Shown here piece by piece: positions 25,892 to 35,514 of a stretch of DNA of 64,000 nt. Location of the stretch: assembly GCA_045598285.1 (NCBI GenBank), contig JAZLLU010000001.1, forward strand, positions 22,785-86,784, in the 5' to 3' direction. The first letter of the stretch is position 1, and the number at the start of each line of letters is the position of its first letter. A model generated the notes under the pieces. The model saw only the letters and a list, made by a program, of their open reading frames with translations, had not been told where the DNA came from and did not search any database. Position numbers and translations under genes: made by a program. The stretch is from RGIG5612 sp045598285. GTDB taxonomy: Bacteria > Bacillota > Clostridia > Lachnospirales > Lachnospiraceae.

Positions 25892-28271
25892 GAATAAAGG
25901 CATAATATTTTTTGGCATTTCTATTTTGATAATTCTTTTGTGCTGCTATACTACCATCTTCGGATTTGGTGGTGGCAAAGTAGGTTCAGCTGGGAATATC
26001 AAATTAGGATTGGACTTAAGAGGTGGCGTAAGTATTACTTATGAAACTGATGAAGCAAATCCAGATCCTACCGACCTTGCTGATACTATCTATAAACTTC
26101 AATTAAGAGTTCAACAATATAGTACGGATGCAGCTGTTTACCAAGAAGGTGCTAACCGTATCACAGTTGAAATTCCTGGTGTTTATGATACACAAAAAGT
26201 TATTGAAGAATTAGGACGCCCTGGTTCTTTACAATTTGTTTCTATTGATGAGAGCAAAATACCAGGACAAGAAGAGAGCGCTACTTCAAGCACAGATGGA
26301 ATTCAAACGATTGATGTTACAACAGGTGAAGTAATCGATACAACAGGTAATTTAGTAGCAGATACTACTACCGAAGACACTACTGAAGGACCAACATTAG
26401 AAGAAATCTTAAATTCTGATGCAGCAACTATTTGGGTTACTGGTGACCAGGTTAAAAATGCACAGGCAGGAACGCAGCAAGACCAGACAACTGGAAATTC
26501 TGAGTTTGTAGTTCAACTTACACTTAATGATGAAGGTGCTAAAGCATTTGCTGAAGCAACAGAGCAAAACCTTAATGGCATAATATATATTATTTATGAT
26601 GGACAAATCGTAAGTTATCCTAGAGTACAAAGCGTTATCTCTGATGGAAACTGTATTATCGAAGGTATGGAATCATACGAAGCTGCTCAGACACTTGCAT
26701 CAACAATTCGTATAGGTTCACTTAAACTTTCGTTACATGAAATTTCATCTAAGGTTGTAAGCGCTAAACTTGGTGATAATGCTGTTTCGACATCTTTAAT
26801 GGCTGGTGCAATCGGAATCTTACTTATTATCATCTTCATGATTATTTACTTTAAGGTTCCTGGTGTTGCAGCTGCTTTTGCACTTATATTCTATACAGCA
26901 GCAATGCTACTTTTACTAAATGCATTCGACCTTACGCTTACTATTTCAGGCCTTGCAGGTATTATCCTGAGTATAGGTATGGCGGTCGATGGTAACGTAA
27001 TTATTAATGCCCGTATTAAAGAAGAATTAGAAGCTGGAAGAAGCACTCAGGAAGCTGTAAAATATGGCTTTAAAAAATCTACTTCAGCTATCTTAGATGG
27101 TAACATTACAACTCTTATCGTAGCTATAGTTCTTTTGATATTTGGATCAGGAACTATTAAGGGATTTGGTATGACACTTGCAATTGGTATTGTACTTAGT
27201 GTTATCACATCACTTTTAGTTTCAAGACTTATTGTTTCATGCCTTTTTGCAATGGGTCTTAAAGATTCTAAACACTATGCAAGAGTTTCAACTAAAAAAC
27301 GCAAAGTTTTCGACTTCGTTGGAAAGAAGAAAATTTGGTTTGGAGTTGGTGCAGTTTTAATTGTTGCAGGTATTATAACAATGTTAGTTTGCGGACTTAC
27401 AACTAAAAAAGCACTTAACTACAATATCGAATTTGCTGGTGGATATTCTACAACAGTTGATTTTGATAAAGATTATTCAATTGATGATTTTAACGATAAA
27501 ATCAAAAAGGATATTTCAGGAATTATTGGCTCAAACGATATTGAGGGTCAAAAGACTACAGGTTCAAATCAATATGTAATTAAAACACCAGAGCTTGAAC
27601 TTAAAACATGGAATAACATGAAAGATATGCTCGTTAAAAATTATGGAGCAGATGCAGGAAGTATTTCTTATGAACACATTAGTGCTACAGTAAGTAATGA
27701 ACTGCAAAAGGATGCTTTCATTTCAATGGCAATAGCAATCGTGTGTATGCTTCTTTACATTTGGATTAGGTTTAGAAAATTCAAATTTGCGATTTCATCA
27801 GTTATCGCACTTGCACATGACGTAATGATTGTTATTACATTCTATGCAATATTTAGATTGTCAGTAGGTAACTCTTTTATCGCATGTATCCTTACGATTG
27901 TAGGTTACTCAATTAACGCAACAATCGTTATCTTCGATAGAATAAGAGAGAATCTTGCTAATCCAGAACTAAATTACGACTTAAAACTTGTTACTAATAC
28001 AAGTATCCAGCAAACGATTTCTAGAAGTATTTATACTTCAGCGACAACATTTGCAACGGTATTATTCCTTTATATCTTAGGCGTTGAGTCAATGAAAGAA
28101 TTTGCACTTCCTTTAGCAGTCGGAATTATAGCTGGTGCATTCTCATCAATATTTATTTCTGGCTCGTTGTATTACATAATGACAAAGAAAAACGAAAGAT
28201 ACAATGAAGCACTTGCAAGTAAAGTACTAAAGAAAAAAGAAAAAGAAGAAATCGAACAAAAAGATAACTAA
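25884..28271 (+). CDS. secDF: Fused protein translocase subunits SecD-SecF
   Basis: One chain of about 795 residues contains SecD (first ~455 residues) and SecF (rest), each with six predicted membrane helices; this uses the proton gradient to aid export through SecYEG. SecD marks: GNIKLGLDLRGGVSITYE, and GMAVDGNVIINARIKEEL. SecF marks: NIEFAGGYSTTVDF and YSINATIVIFDRIREN. The SecD external domain carries an extra Thr/Asp/Glu-rich stretch (about residues 130-180). The ATG at 25884 is chosen because AGAGG lies 5 bases upstream; 25881 is possible. It overlaps the SCIFF maturase gene, a neighbourhood found in many Clostridia. Confidence 0.94.
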   Translation: MNKNKGIIFFGISILIILLCCYTTIFGFGGGKVGSAGNIKLGLDLRGGVSITYETDEANPDPTDLADTIYKLQLRVQQYSTDAAVYQEGANRITVEIPGVYDTQKVIEELGRPGSLQFVSIDESKIPGQEESATSSTDGIQTIDVTTGEVIDTTGNLVADTTTEDTTEGPTLEEILNSDAATIWVTGDQVKNAQAGTQQDQTTGNSEFVVQLTLNDEGAKAFAEATEQNLNGIIYIIYDGQIVSYPRVQSVISDGNCIIEGMESYEAAQTLASTIRIGSLKLSLHEISSKVVSAKLGDNAVSTSLMAGAIGILLIIIFMIIYFKVPGVAAAFALIFYTAAMLLLLNAFDLTLTISGLAGIILSIGMAVDGNVIINARIKEELEAGRSTQEAVKYGFKKSTSAILDGNITTLIVAIVLLIFGSGTIKGFGMTLAIGIVLSVITSLLVSRLIVSCLFAMGLKDSKHYARVSTKKRKVFDFVGKKKIWFGVGAVLIVAGIITMLVCGLTTKKALNYNIEFAGGYSTTVDFDKDYSIDDFNDKIKKDISGIIGSNDIEGQKTTGSNQYVIKTPELELKTWNNMKDMLVKNYGADAGSISYEHISATVSNELQKDAFISMAIAIVCMLLYIWIRFRKFKFAISSVIALAHDVMIVITFYAIFRLSVGNSFIACILTIVGYSINATIVIFDRIRENLANPELNYDLKLVTNTSIQQTISRSIYTSATTFATVLFLYILGVESMKEFALPLAVGIIAGAFSSIFISGSLYYIMTKKNERYNEALASKVLKKKEKEEIEQKDN

Positions 28272-28282
28272 ACAAATTAGAT

Positions 28283-28312
28283 AAAGTACTTACCCAAAGT
28301 GGTAAGTACTTT
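28283..28312 (+). terminator. Hairpin after secDF, possible terminator
   Basis: A perfect 12-base stem (AAAGTACTTACC, 28283-28294; GGTAAGTACTTT, 28301-28312) with a 6-base loop follows the secDF stop. Only a short T-poor tail follows, so it may protect the 3' end or partly terminate transcription. Confidence 0.55.
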
Positions 28313-28339
28313 AGTATTTAAGAAAAATCAGGATAAAAA

Positions 28340-29302
28340 ATGGCACTATCGATTATTTTATTTATTGTTGGACTTGCGTTATTGGTTTTTGGCGGAGATT
28401 GGTTCGTTGATAGCGCGTGTGGACTAGCAAGAAAATTTAAAATACCAGAAATCATTGTTGGAGCTACTATTGTTTCAATAGGAACAACACTTCCAGAAGT
28501 TTTAGTTTCTGCAACAGGCGCAGCTACAGGACATGGAGAGATTGCATATGGAAATGCAATTGGCTCTATTATTTGTAATACTGCATTGATTTTAGCGATT
28601 GTGCTTGCAATTAAGCCACCTAAAAATGCTAGTAGAAGAACATTAATTTTACCTATATGTTTCTTCTTTGGTGCCGCAATTTTTTATTCAGCTGTTTCTT
28701 ATTTCACAGGATATTTTAACAGGGGAGTAGGAATCGTCTTAGTTATTTCATTTATCATTTTTATGATTCTTACGATTAGAGATGGGTTTAAGCACCCTGA
28801 AGAAATTGAAAAAGAAGATGTCAAAGAATATCCTCTTTGGAGAGATATAGTATTTTTAATAATTGGCGCAGCTTTTATAGCAGTCGGCGCTAAACTTTTA
28901 GTAGAGTACGGAACAAAAATAGCTCAAGATTTTGGAGTACCTGAATCTGTTATAGCTCTTTCTTTTGTAGCATTAGGAACATCGCTTCCAGAATTGGTTA
29001 CAGCAATAGTTTCATTGGCTAAGGGACATGCTTCGCTTTCACTAGGAAATATTATAGGAGCAAACCTATTTAATCTTGTATTAGTTTCTGGAGTAGCTAT
29101 TACAATTAAGCCTTTTACAATTCCACTTAGCAAACTATTTATGGGAATGAATGCATCGCTTGTAATTGATATTCCTTTGATGTTTATTGTTATGCTTTTA
29201 GTTTGTCTACCAGTTCTTATAAAAGGTAAACTTTATAGATGGCAAGGAATTATTCTATTAGTTTTATACGCAGGTTTTATCACATTCCAATTCATTAATT
29301 AA
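28340..29302 (+). CDS. CaCA-family cation antiporter (YrbG-like Na+/Ca2+ exchanger)
   Basis: The 320-residue integral membrane protein has two sets of about five helices, each with an alpha-repeat. The first repeat has SIGTTLPEVLVSATGA and the second has ALGTSLPELVTAIVSL, with the ion-binding Glu in each. An acidic cytoplasmic loop (about residues 145-170) separates the halves. This is the bacterial YrbG subfamily; Ca2+ or Na+ is the probable substrate. The ATG follows AGGATAAAAA. It stands between secDF and recJ and may have its own promoter. Confidence 0.92.
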   Translation: MALSIILFIVGLALLVFGGDWFVDSACGLARKFKIPEIIVGATIVSIGTTLPEVLVSATGAATGHGEIAYGNAIGSIICNTALILAIVLAIKPPKNASRRTLILPICFFFGAAIFYSAVSYFTGYFNRGVGIVLVISFIIFMILTIRDGFKHPEEIEKEDVKEYPLWRDIVFLIIGAAFIAVGAKLLVEYGTKIAQDFGVPESVIALSFVALGTSLPELVTAIVSLAKGHASLSLGNIIGANLFNLVLVSGVAITIKPFTIPLSKLFMGMNASLVIDIPLMFIVMLLVCLPVLIKGKLYRWQGIILLVLYAGFITFQFIN

Positions 29303-29316
29303 AGGAAAAAGAAAAA

Positions 29317-31071
29317 TTGAAAAAGTGGTATCTTCACTGCAAAAAAGCTGATTTTGCAGATATCTCACAAAAATTCAATATTACTCCAATGCTCGCAAGA
29401 ATAATCAGAAACCGAGATATTATTGGTGACGATGCAATAAAGGAATATCTTTATGGCACTATTGACTATATGCACAGTCCATATCTCTTTAAGGGGATGA
29501 GCAAAGCAGTGGATATGGTTTTTGATGCTATAAAAAATAATAAAAAAATTAGAGTTGTCGGAGACTATGATGTTGACGGAATATGTTCAAGCTATATCTT
29601 AAAACATACGATAAAAAAACTTGGCGGAGATGTTGACGTAAAAATTCCTGATAGAGTTTTTGATGGATATGGAATGAATGAAAATATGTCCGATGAAGCT
29701 TTTAACGATGGAATAGGACTTATTATAACTTGCGATAACGGAGTGTCTGCCTACGAAGCCGTTGATAAAGCAAAAAGTTATGGAATAGATGTAATAGTAA
29801 CAGACCATCATGAAGTCCCATATCCTTTAGTAAATGCAGATGTAATAATTGATGCAAAGCAAGAAGGATGCACATATCCATATAAAGAACTTTGTGGAGG
29901 AGCAGTAGCTTATAAAGTTGCGCAAGCTTTAACTGAAAGAGCAAAAAAAGAAGGTAAAAAAGTCGAAGAAATAAAAGAATTAGATAAGCTTATGGATGAG
30001 CTTTTACTATATGCTGGAATGGCCACTGTAGCGGATATTGTGCCACTTACATCAGAAAATCGTATATTTGCCAAAGAAGGCATAAAAAGGCTTAAAATCA
30101 CGCAAAATGAAGGCTTAAAAGCACTAATGAGTCAAAAAAATATTGAACAGGAAAATATAAATGCATTCTATATTGGATTTATTTTAGGGCCATGTATAAA
30201 TTCTGCAGGAAGACTAAAAAATGCTTTAATAGCTTTTAATTTATTAGAAGAAAAAGACCCTGCACTAGCGAAAAAGAAAGCTATGGAATTAGTCGAACTT
30301 AATGAAGTAAGAAAAAACCTCACTATAAGCCAAACACAAATAGCTATTGATCAAATAGAAAGACTAGCAGGAAACATTCCAAATGTTTTAGTTATATTTT
30401 TAAGTGATGCACATGAAAGTATTGCTGGAATTATTGCCGGTAGACTTAAAGAAGAATATTCTAGACCGGTTCTCGTTATAACAAATTCTGACGAAGGCCT
30501 TAAAGGCTCAGGAAGAAGTGTTGATAAATACAATATGATTGAAGCACTTACTAAAAATTCTGATTGCTTTAATAAATTTGGTGGACATGCAAAGGCTGCA
30601 GGATTTACCTTGGCAGATGGTATGACTCCAGAAAAACTTTCGGAAATATTAAACAATGATTGCGATTTAGCCAAAGAAGAATTAGAAGAGAAAAAATGGA
30701 TAGATATGCAACTTCCTTTTCAATATATTTCAGAACAGTTTATTAATGAACTAGGACGCTTAGAACCATTTGGGCAAAATAATGAAAAGCCTTGCTTTGC
30801 AGAAAAGAACATAAAAGTAAATTCTATTTACATGTCTCGAAACGCAAATTGTCTTAAATTCAATTTGGAAAATGAGTCAGGTTTTAAGATAGATGGCATA
30901 ATGTTCAGAAACGAAGAGTTTATAAAAGAGCAATATGAAATTCTTACAAATGCAAAAGAAAAAGCAGACGGATGCCTGCTTGTTTCTCTTATTTTTTATC
31001 CATACATCAATTATTATAGAGGCGAGAAAAACTTGCAACTAAAAATTGATGAAATCAAAATTCAAAATTAA
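29317..31071 (+). CDS. recJ: Single-stranded-DNA exonuclease RecJ
   Basis: A 5'-to-3' ssDNA exonuclease of the DHH superfamily used in recombination and mismatch repair. The 584-residue protein has VVGDYDVDGICSSYIL, TCDNGVSA, VTDHHEVP, and then the DHHA1 domain with GSGRSV and KFGGHAKAAGF. The C-terminal OB fold follows (LEPFGQNNEKPCF). It begins with TTG (29317), with AAAGGAAAAAG upstream. Its 3' end overlaps the convergent hydrolase gene by 4 bases. Confidence 0.95.
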   Translation: MKKWYLHCKKADFADISQKFNITPMLARIIRNRDIIGDDAIKEYLYGTIDYMHSPYLFKGMSKAVDMVFDAIKNNKKIRVVGDYDVDGICSSYILKHTIKKLGGDVDVKIPDRVFDGYGMNENMSDEAFNDGIGLIITCDNGVSAYEAVDKAKSYGIDVIVTDHHEVPYPLVNADVIIDAKQEGCTYPYKELCGGAVAYKVAQALTERAKKEGKKVEEIKELDKLMDELLLYAGMATVADIVPLTSENRIFAKEGIKRLKITQNEGLKALMSQKNIEQENINAFYIGFILGPCINSAGRLKNALIAFNLLEEKDPALAKKKAMELVELNEVRKNLTISQTQIAIDQIERLAGNIPNVLVIFLSDAHESIAGIIAGRLKEEYSRPVLVITNSDEGLKGSGRSVDKYNMIEALTKNSDCFNKFGGHAKAAGFTLADGMTPEKLSEILNNDCDLAKEELEEKKWIDMQLPFQYISEQFINELGRLEPFGQNNEKPCFAEKNIKVNSIYMSRNANCLKFNLENESGFKIDGIMFRNEEFIKEQYEILTNAKEKADGCLLVSLIFYPYINYYRGEKNLQLKIDEIKIQN

Positions 31072-31952
31072 GAAATAGTTTGAATAAAATCTAAAACTTT
31101 TTGCATAGTTTCACGTTTTTGAGTGTCATTGAATATTTCGTGACGCTGTCCTTGTACTAATTCACTCTTAACGTTATAACCATTATCCTTAAACATTTGA
31201 ACTGATTTAGCAAAGTTTTCATGTGTTCCCATACATGGATCGTCAGAACCAGAAATTAAAAATACTGGGCTACTAAGTTTTTTCTTAGTCCAACCATCTT
31301 TGCTGTAAGTTTTACACATAAGATCCATTAAAGTGTAAAAACCGTTTAATGTAAATACATATCCACATTTAGGGTCCTCTTCATATCTTTTAACATTATC
31401 TTTATCAACAGAAAGCCAGGCAAAAGCATTTCCTTCTGATTCAAAAGCTTTTGAGAAAGGACCATTACAAAGATTATTTATAAATGGACTTCTATATTTC
31501 CAATCGTGTGTAACTTTAACAGCTTTAATTAAAACTTTTGCAATGTCTTTAGCAGAATTATCGCCTGGCATACCACTTAGTACGAGCCCATCAAACTCAT
31601 CATCATGCCCCTTAAAGTATGAAGTTGAAATTAAAGTTCCCATAGAATGTCCTAAAAGAATATAAGGAACATTTGGAAATTCTTCTTTGATGTAAGCACC
31701 TATTGCAGCAACATCTTTGTGAAGACCCTCAACCATCTCTTCGCCGAAGTATCCTAGGTCTTCTTCAGATTCAATATTATCCCCATGTCCTCTTAAATCA
31801 GATGTAACAACAGCAAAGCCGTTATGAGCGAAAAAGTTAGCAAGTTCAAGATAACGCCCTTGATGCTCGCACATTCCATGTATTATTTGAATCGCTCCTT
31901 TAACTTCGCCTTCAGGTTTATAAACTTTAGCATTACTAGGTAAATTTCCCAT
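31068..31952 (-). CDS. Alpha/beta hydrolase, lysophospholipase/monoglyceride lipase type
   Basis: The 294-residue protein has the serine aminopeptidase S33 (hydrolase_4) layout. It contains QIIHGMCEHQGRY near the start, the nucleophile elbow LLGHSMGTL, a late Asp in SGSDDPCMG, and the catalytic His in GQRHEIFND. The substrate is probably a lipid ester such as a lysophospholipid or monoacylglycerol, by family inference. A good Shine-Dalgarno (TAGGAGG) precedes the ATG. It is the distal gene of a minus-strand group with PHP, ABC-F and esterase genes. Confidence 0.9.
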   Translation of the reverse strand: MGNLPSNAKVYKPEGEVKGAIQIIHGMCEHQGRYLELANFFAHNGFAVVTSDLRGHGDNIESEEDLGYFGEEMVEGLHKDVAAIGAYIKEEFPNVPYILLGHSMGTLISTSYFKGHDDEFDGLVLSGMPGDNSAKDIAKVLIKAVKVTHDWKYRSPFINNLCNGPFSKAFESEGNAFAWLSVDKDNVKRYEEDPKCGYVFTLNGFYTLMDLMCKTYSKDGWTKKKLSSPVFLISGSDDPCMGTHENFAKSVQMFKDNGYNVKSELVQGQRHEIFNDTQKRETMQKVLDFIQTIS

Positions 31953-31962
31953 AATATACCTC

Positions 31963-32811
31963 CTAAAATAAATTATCTAATAAGGATTCATCTGCAATAA
32001 AATTTTCGTGTTTGTCGTCTTCAAATCCTAATCCCAACTTAATATTTGGCTTGATTTTACCGTGAAAATCTGAACCGCCAGTAATAAACATATCATACTG
32101 CTTAGCAAGGTTAGCAAAAAATTCTTTATCACCAGGGCGGTTATTTGAATAAATAGCTTCTACGCCTTTAACCCCGATTCTTTTAGCTTCTTTAAATAAT
32201 TTTGTATAAGAATCCACATCCAAAGGATAGACAACAGGGTGGGCCATAACAGGAATTCCACCTGCGTCAGTAATTACATTAACAGCATCTTCAGCAGCTA
32301 TACGGTGTTTCTTAACATAATATTTTGTATCACCATCAAGATATTTTTCGAAAGCGTCATATCTATCTTCAGCAATTTTATTTTCAACAAGATAAATTGC
32401 CATATTTGCTCTATTAATAACTTCTGTTCCAGGAAACATTGCAAAAAGTTTTTCCATTGAAATATCTATGCCATCAGCGGCAAGCCTTTCAACCATTCTT
32501 TCTGTTCTAGTATCTCTAACAATTGCAAGAAGCTCTAAGGTTTTTAATAGAATAGGAGACTCATAGTCAATATTGTATCCAAGCATATGAACTTCTTGAC
32601 CTAGAAGGTTAGTAGTTATTTCAACACCTGGGATAATTTTTATTGGTTTATCTTCAGCATATTTGATAGCTTCTTCTACGCCACTAATTGTGTCATGGTC
32701 AGTTATAGCAATAGTACTAAGACCTGTTTCAATCGCAAGGTCTACAACCTCTTTAGGAGTTAATGAACCATCTGACGCTGTTGTGTGAACATGTAAATCA
32801 ATTCTATTCAT
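31963..32811 (-). CDS. PHP-domain phosphoesterase (YciV/RNase AM-like)
   Basis: The 282-residue protein begins with the metal-binding motif DLHVHTTASDGSLTP and continues with ITDHDTISG, PGVEITT, AHPVVYP and GGSDFHG, all ligands of the trinuclear PHP site. The family acts on 3',5'-nucleoside bisphosphates or on the 5' ends of small RNAs; the exact substrate here is inferred. The Shine-Dalgarno AAAGG is 7 bases before the ATG. It follows the ABC-F gene by 12 bases. Confidence 0.9.
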   Translation of the reverse strand: MNRIDLHVHTTASDGSLTPKEVVDLAIETGLSTIAITDHDTISGVEEAIKYAEDKPIKIIPGVEITTNLLGQEVHMLGYNIDYESPILLKTLELLAIVRDTRTERMVERLAADGIDISMEKLFAMFPGTEVINRANMAIYLVENKIAEDRYDAFEKYLDGDTKYYVKKHRIAAEDAVNVITDAGGIPVMAHPVVYPLDVDSYTKLFKEAKRIGVKGVEAIYSNNRPGDKEFFANLAKQYDMFITGGSDFHGKIKPNIKLGLGFEDDKHENFIADESLLDNLF

Positions 32812-32823
32812 GTTTTGCCTTTC

Positions 32824-34455
32824 TCAATCTTCATCATCATTATCAGCAACATATACATGACGCTTACGAGCCATTTCATCTGATTCTAAGTATTCGTCAT
32901 ATGTCGTGATTTTATCTATAAGTTTACCATCAACAATTTCCATAATTCGATTTGCAGTTGTCTGTACAAACTGGTGGTCTCTACATGCAAAGAGCTCAAC
33001 CCCTGGGAATTTAATTAGAGCATTGTTTAGGGCAGTAATACTTTCCATGTCGAGGTGGTTAGTAGGTTCGTCAAAGAGAAGAACGTTAGTGCCTAAAATC
33101 ATCATCTTTGAAAGAAGACAACGCACTTTTTCACCACCAGATAAAACGCGAAGAGATTTAATTCCATCATCACCTGCAAAGAGCATACGTCCTAAGAAAC
33201 CTCTTACGTAAGTGGCATCTTTAATTTCTGAATAGCCTGTAAGCCAATCAGCAATAGAAGCATCTGAATCAAATTCTTTTGTGTAGTCTTTAGGAAAATA
33301 AGCTCTACTAGTTGTAACTCCCCACTTAAAAGTTCCTTCGTCTGGAGTATCTAAGTCCATAAGAATATTAAATAGAGTGGTTTTTGCAAGTTCATTTGAA
33401 CCTACAAAAGCAACTTTGTCGTCATGTCTTAAAGTAAAAGAAATATTATCTAAAACTTTTACACCGTCAATTGTTTTTGAAAGATTTTCAACTTGCAAAA
33501 CCTCGTTACCAATTGAGCGATTAGGTCTAAAATCAATAAAAGGATATTTCCTTGATGAAGGTTTAATTTCATCAAGCTCAATTTTTTCGAGTGCACGCTT
33601 ACGGCTAGTTGCCTGCTTAGCTTTAGAAGCATTAGCAGAGAACTTTTGGATAAATTCTTGTAACTCTTTAATCTTTTCTTCTTTCTTCTTGTTAGCTTCT
33701 TTCATTTGCTTAACAATAAGAGCAGAAGATTCGACCCAGAAGTCATAGTTACCAGCATATAACTGAATTTTTCCATAGTCGATATCAGCTATTTGCGTAC
33801 AAACTTTATTTAAGAAGTATCTATCGTGAGATACAACGATTACAGTGTTTTCAAAATTGATAAGGAATTCTTCTAACCACCCAATAGCATCTAAATCAAG
33901 GTGGTTCGTAGGCTCATCAAGAAGCAAAATATCAGGATTACCAAAAAGAGCACGAGCAAGTAAAACCTTAACTTTAAGCGGACCAGGAAGATCCTTCATC
34001 AAAGAATAGTGAAGGTCAGTTTCAACCCCTAGACCATTAAGCAAAGTTGCAGCGTCGCTTTCAGCTTCCCATCCATTCATCTCAGCAAACTCAGTTTCTA
34101 ACTCGCTTGCTTTTATTCCATCTTCTTCAGTGAAATCTTCTTTTGCGTAAAGAGCATCTTTTTCTTTCATGATTTCATAAAGACGAGCATTACCTTGTAT
34201 TACTGTATCCATTACAGCAAGTTCGTCATATTTGAAGTGATCTTGCTCTAAGAAACTAAGTCTTTGACCATGCGTGATTGTAACATCACCTTTAGAAGGT
34301 TCGATTTGTCCCGTAAGAACTTTTAGAAATGTAGATTTTCCAGCACCATTAGCGCCTATAAGTCCGTAGCATTCGCCTTCGACGAACTTAATATTTACAT
34401 CCTCAAATAAAGCTTTCTTTCCAAATCTTAAAGTAACATTGTTAGCACTAATCAT
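32824..34455 (-). CDS. ABC-F family ATPase, YkpA-like, with one degenerate ATP site
   Basis: A soluble protein of 543 residues with two ABC domains and a linker, of the ribosome-associated ABC-F class. Domain 1 has an intact Walker A (GANGAGKST, residues 34-42), LLLDEPTNHLD and VVSHDRYF. Its signature is LPGPLK (156-161) where LSGGQ is expected. Domain 2 has Walker A GSNELAKTT (352-360), an intact LSGGE (438-442), FDEPTNHLD, and Arg in place of the H-loop His (ACRDHQF, 490-496). The composite site built from Walker A of domain 2 and the signature of domain 1 is therefore doubly degenerate, while the other site is canonical. It overlaps the esterase gene by 4 bases. Confidence 0.92.
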   Translation of the reverse strand: MISANNVTLRFGKKALFEDVNIKFVEGECYGLIGANGAGKSTFLKVLTGQIEPSKGDVTITHGQRLSFLEQDHFKYDELAVMDTVIQGNARLYEIMKEKDALYAKEDFTEEDGIKASELETEFAEMNGWEAESDAATLLNGLGVETDLHYSLMKDLPGPLKVKVLLARALFGNPDILLLDEPTNHLDLDAIGWLEEFLINFENTVIVVSHDRYFLNKVCTQIADIDYGKIQLYAGNYDFWVESSALIVKQMKEANKKKEEKIKELQEFIQKFSANASKAKQATSRKRALEKIELDEIKPSSRKYPFIDFRPNRSIGNEVLQVENLSKTIDGVKVLDNISFTLRHDDKVAFVGSNELAKTTLFNILMDLDTPDEGTFKWGVTTSRAYFPKDYTKEFDSDASIADWLTGYSEIKDATYVRGFLGRMLFAGDDGIKSLRVLSGGEKVRCLLSKMMILGTNVLLFDEPTNHLDMESITALNNALIKFPGVELFACRDHQFVQTTANRIMEIVDGKLIDKITTYDEYLESDEMARKRHVYVADNDDED

Positions 34456-35384
34456 CTTACGAGATTCTCCTTAATAAAATCTAATGTATTTCTTGCACTT
34501 GCAAAGAGCAAGCCGTTCTCAATTATTTCCTCGGCATGCTCACCTAAAAATTGAATTTCAAATTTAGTAGGTTTTTTAAACCCGGATTCAAAATAAGCGT
34601 GAGGCATACCATGAAAAAGTTTTTCATTAACCTTTACGCCAGCTTCTTTTAGCATAGCAGCGTACTTCATCCCTTCGAATTTTAAATTGTCATCTTCGCT
34701 AAAAGCCATAATTGTGTTTGGAAGTCCAATAAGCATTTCCTTAGTAGCGTAAACAGGAGATACAAAAGGATTTTTAGCCTCTTCATGTGCACAATGCAAG
34801 TCATTCATGACATAGCATCCAACTCCTGAAAAGCTTCCAGCACCTTTGCTGTCTGGATCTGTATATACATCTAAAAATGGATAGATAAGAATTTGATTAT
34901 CAAGCTTAAATAAATTTTCCTGATTACATTTAAGAGCAACTGCTGCGGCTAAATTTCCGCCTGCAGATTGTCCCATAACTGAAATATGATTTTTATCAAA
35001 ACTAAATTCATTTGCGTGGTTATAAAGATATAGGAGTGCTTCGTAACTATCTGATAAGGTTTCTTCCCACATATGGTCCGGACTCATTCTATATCCAACG
35101 GAAGCTATGTTAACATCAAGAGCATCTCTTAGAGCTAGCCACATGTCATTATCCAAAGCACAGCCACCAAATATGAAACCGCCACCATGGTAGCCAACAA
35201 AAAGTGGAGCGTTATTAGACTTTGCTTCGTAATATACAATCTCCACATTGCGGCCTTCTAAAGGTAAGGATATTCTTTTACCATCAACCTTTACCATTTT
35301 GTTAGCAGCTGCGACGCCATGAGACTGTTTAATCATATCCGCTTTAGCAAAATCATAAAGTTTTTTGAATTCTCTTTCGTCCAT
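34452..35384 (-). CDS. Alpha/beta hydrolase fold-3 esterase (HSL-like)
   Basis: The 310-residue enzyme belongs to the hormone-sensitive lipase group. The oxyanion-hole motif is YHGGGFIFGG, the nucleophile elbow GQSAGGN, a late Asp falls in AFSEDDNLKFEG and the His in FHGMPHAYFE. It should hydrolyse short-chain or acylated esters in the cytoplasm. A clear Shine-Dalgarno (AAGGAAG) and a TATAAT are found in the minus-strand upstream region. It heads the group with the ABC-F, PHP and lipase genes. Confidence 0.9.
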   Translation of the reverse strand: MDEREFKKLYDFAKADMIKQSHGVAAANKMVKVDGKRISLPLEGRNVEIVYYEAKSNNAPLFVGYHGGGFIFGGCALDNDMWLALRDALDVNIASVGYRMSPDHMWEETLSDSYEALLYLYNHANEFSFDKNHISVMGQSAGGNLAAAVALKCNQENLFKLDNQILIYPFLDVYTDPDSKGAGSFSGVGCYVMNDLHCAHEEAKNPFVSPVYATKEMLIGLPNTIMAFSEDDNLKFEGMKYAAMLKEAGVKVNEKLFHGMPHAYFESGFKKPTKFEIQFLGEHAEEIIENGLLFASARNTLDFIKENLVR

Positions 35385-35478
35385 ATTTCTTCCTTAATTA
35401 TCAAAATTTAATCAAATTATTATACCATAAAAGCGTCAAAAAAACTAATAAAGTGATAGAAAGGGCAGCCCATTGTCT

Positions 35479-35507
35479 TTGATTTTATATGTGGCAGATG
35501 TTAAAAT
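35479..35507 (+). promoter_or_regulatory. Promoter of maf, predicted leaderless
   Basis: A -35 TTGATT (35479-35484), a 17-base spacer ending in an extended -10 TG, and a -10 TAAAAT (35502-35507) precede the ATG at 35515 by 7 bases. This layout supports the ATG and not the more upstream TTG (35473), which would lie before the promoter. Confidence 0.6.
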
Positions 35508-35514
35508 TAAGGAC

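Noticed and set aside
35473..35514. Longer maf starting at TTG 35473
   Set aside because: A good promoter (-35 at 35479, -10 at 35502) lies within the extension, and family members start at MKKIILAS-like sequence.
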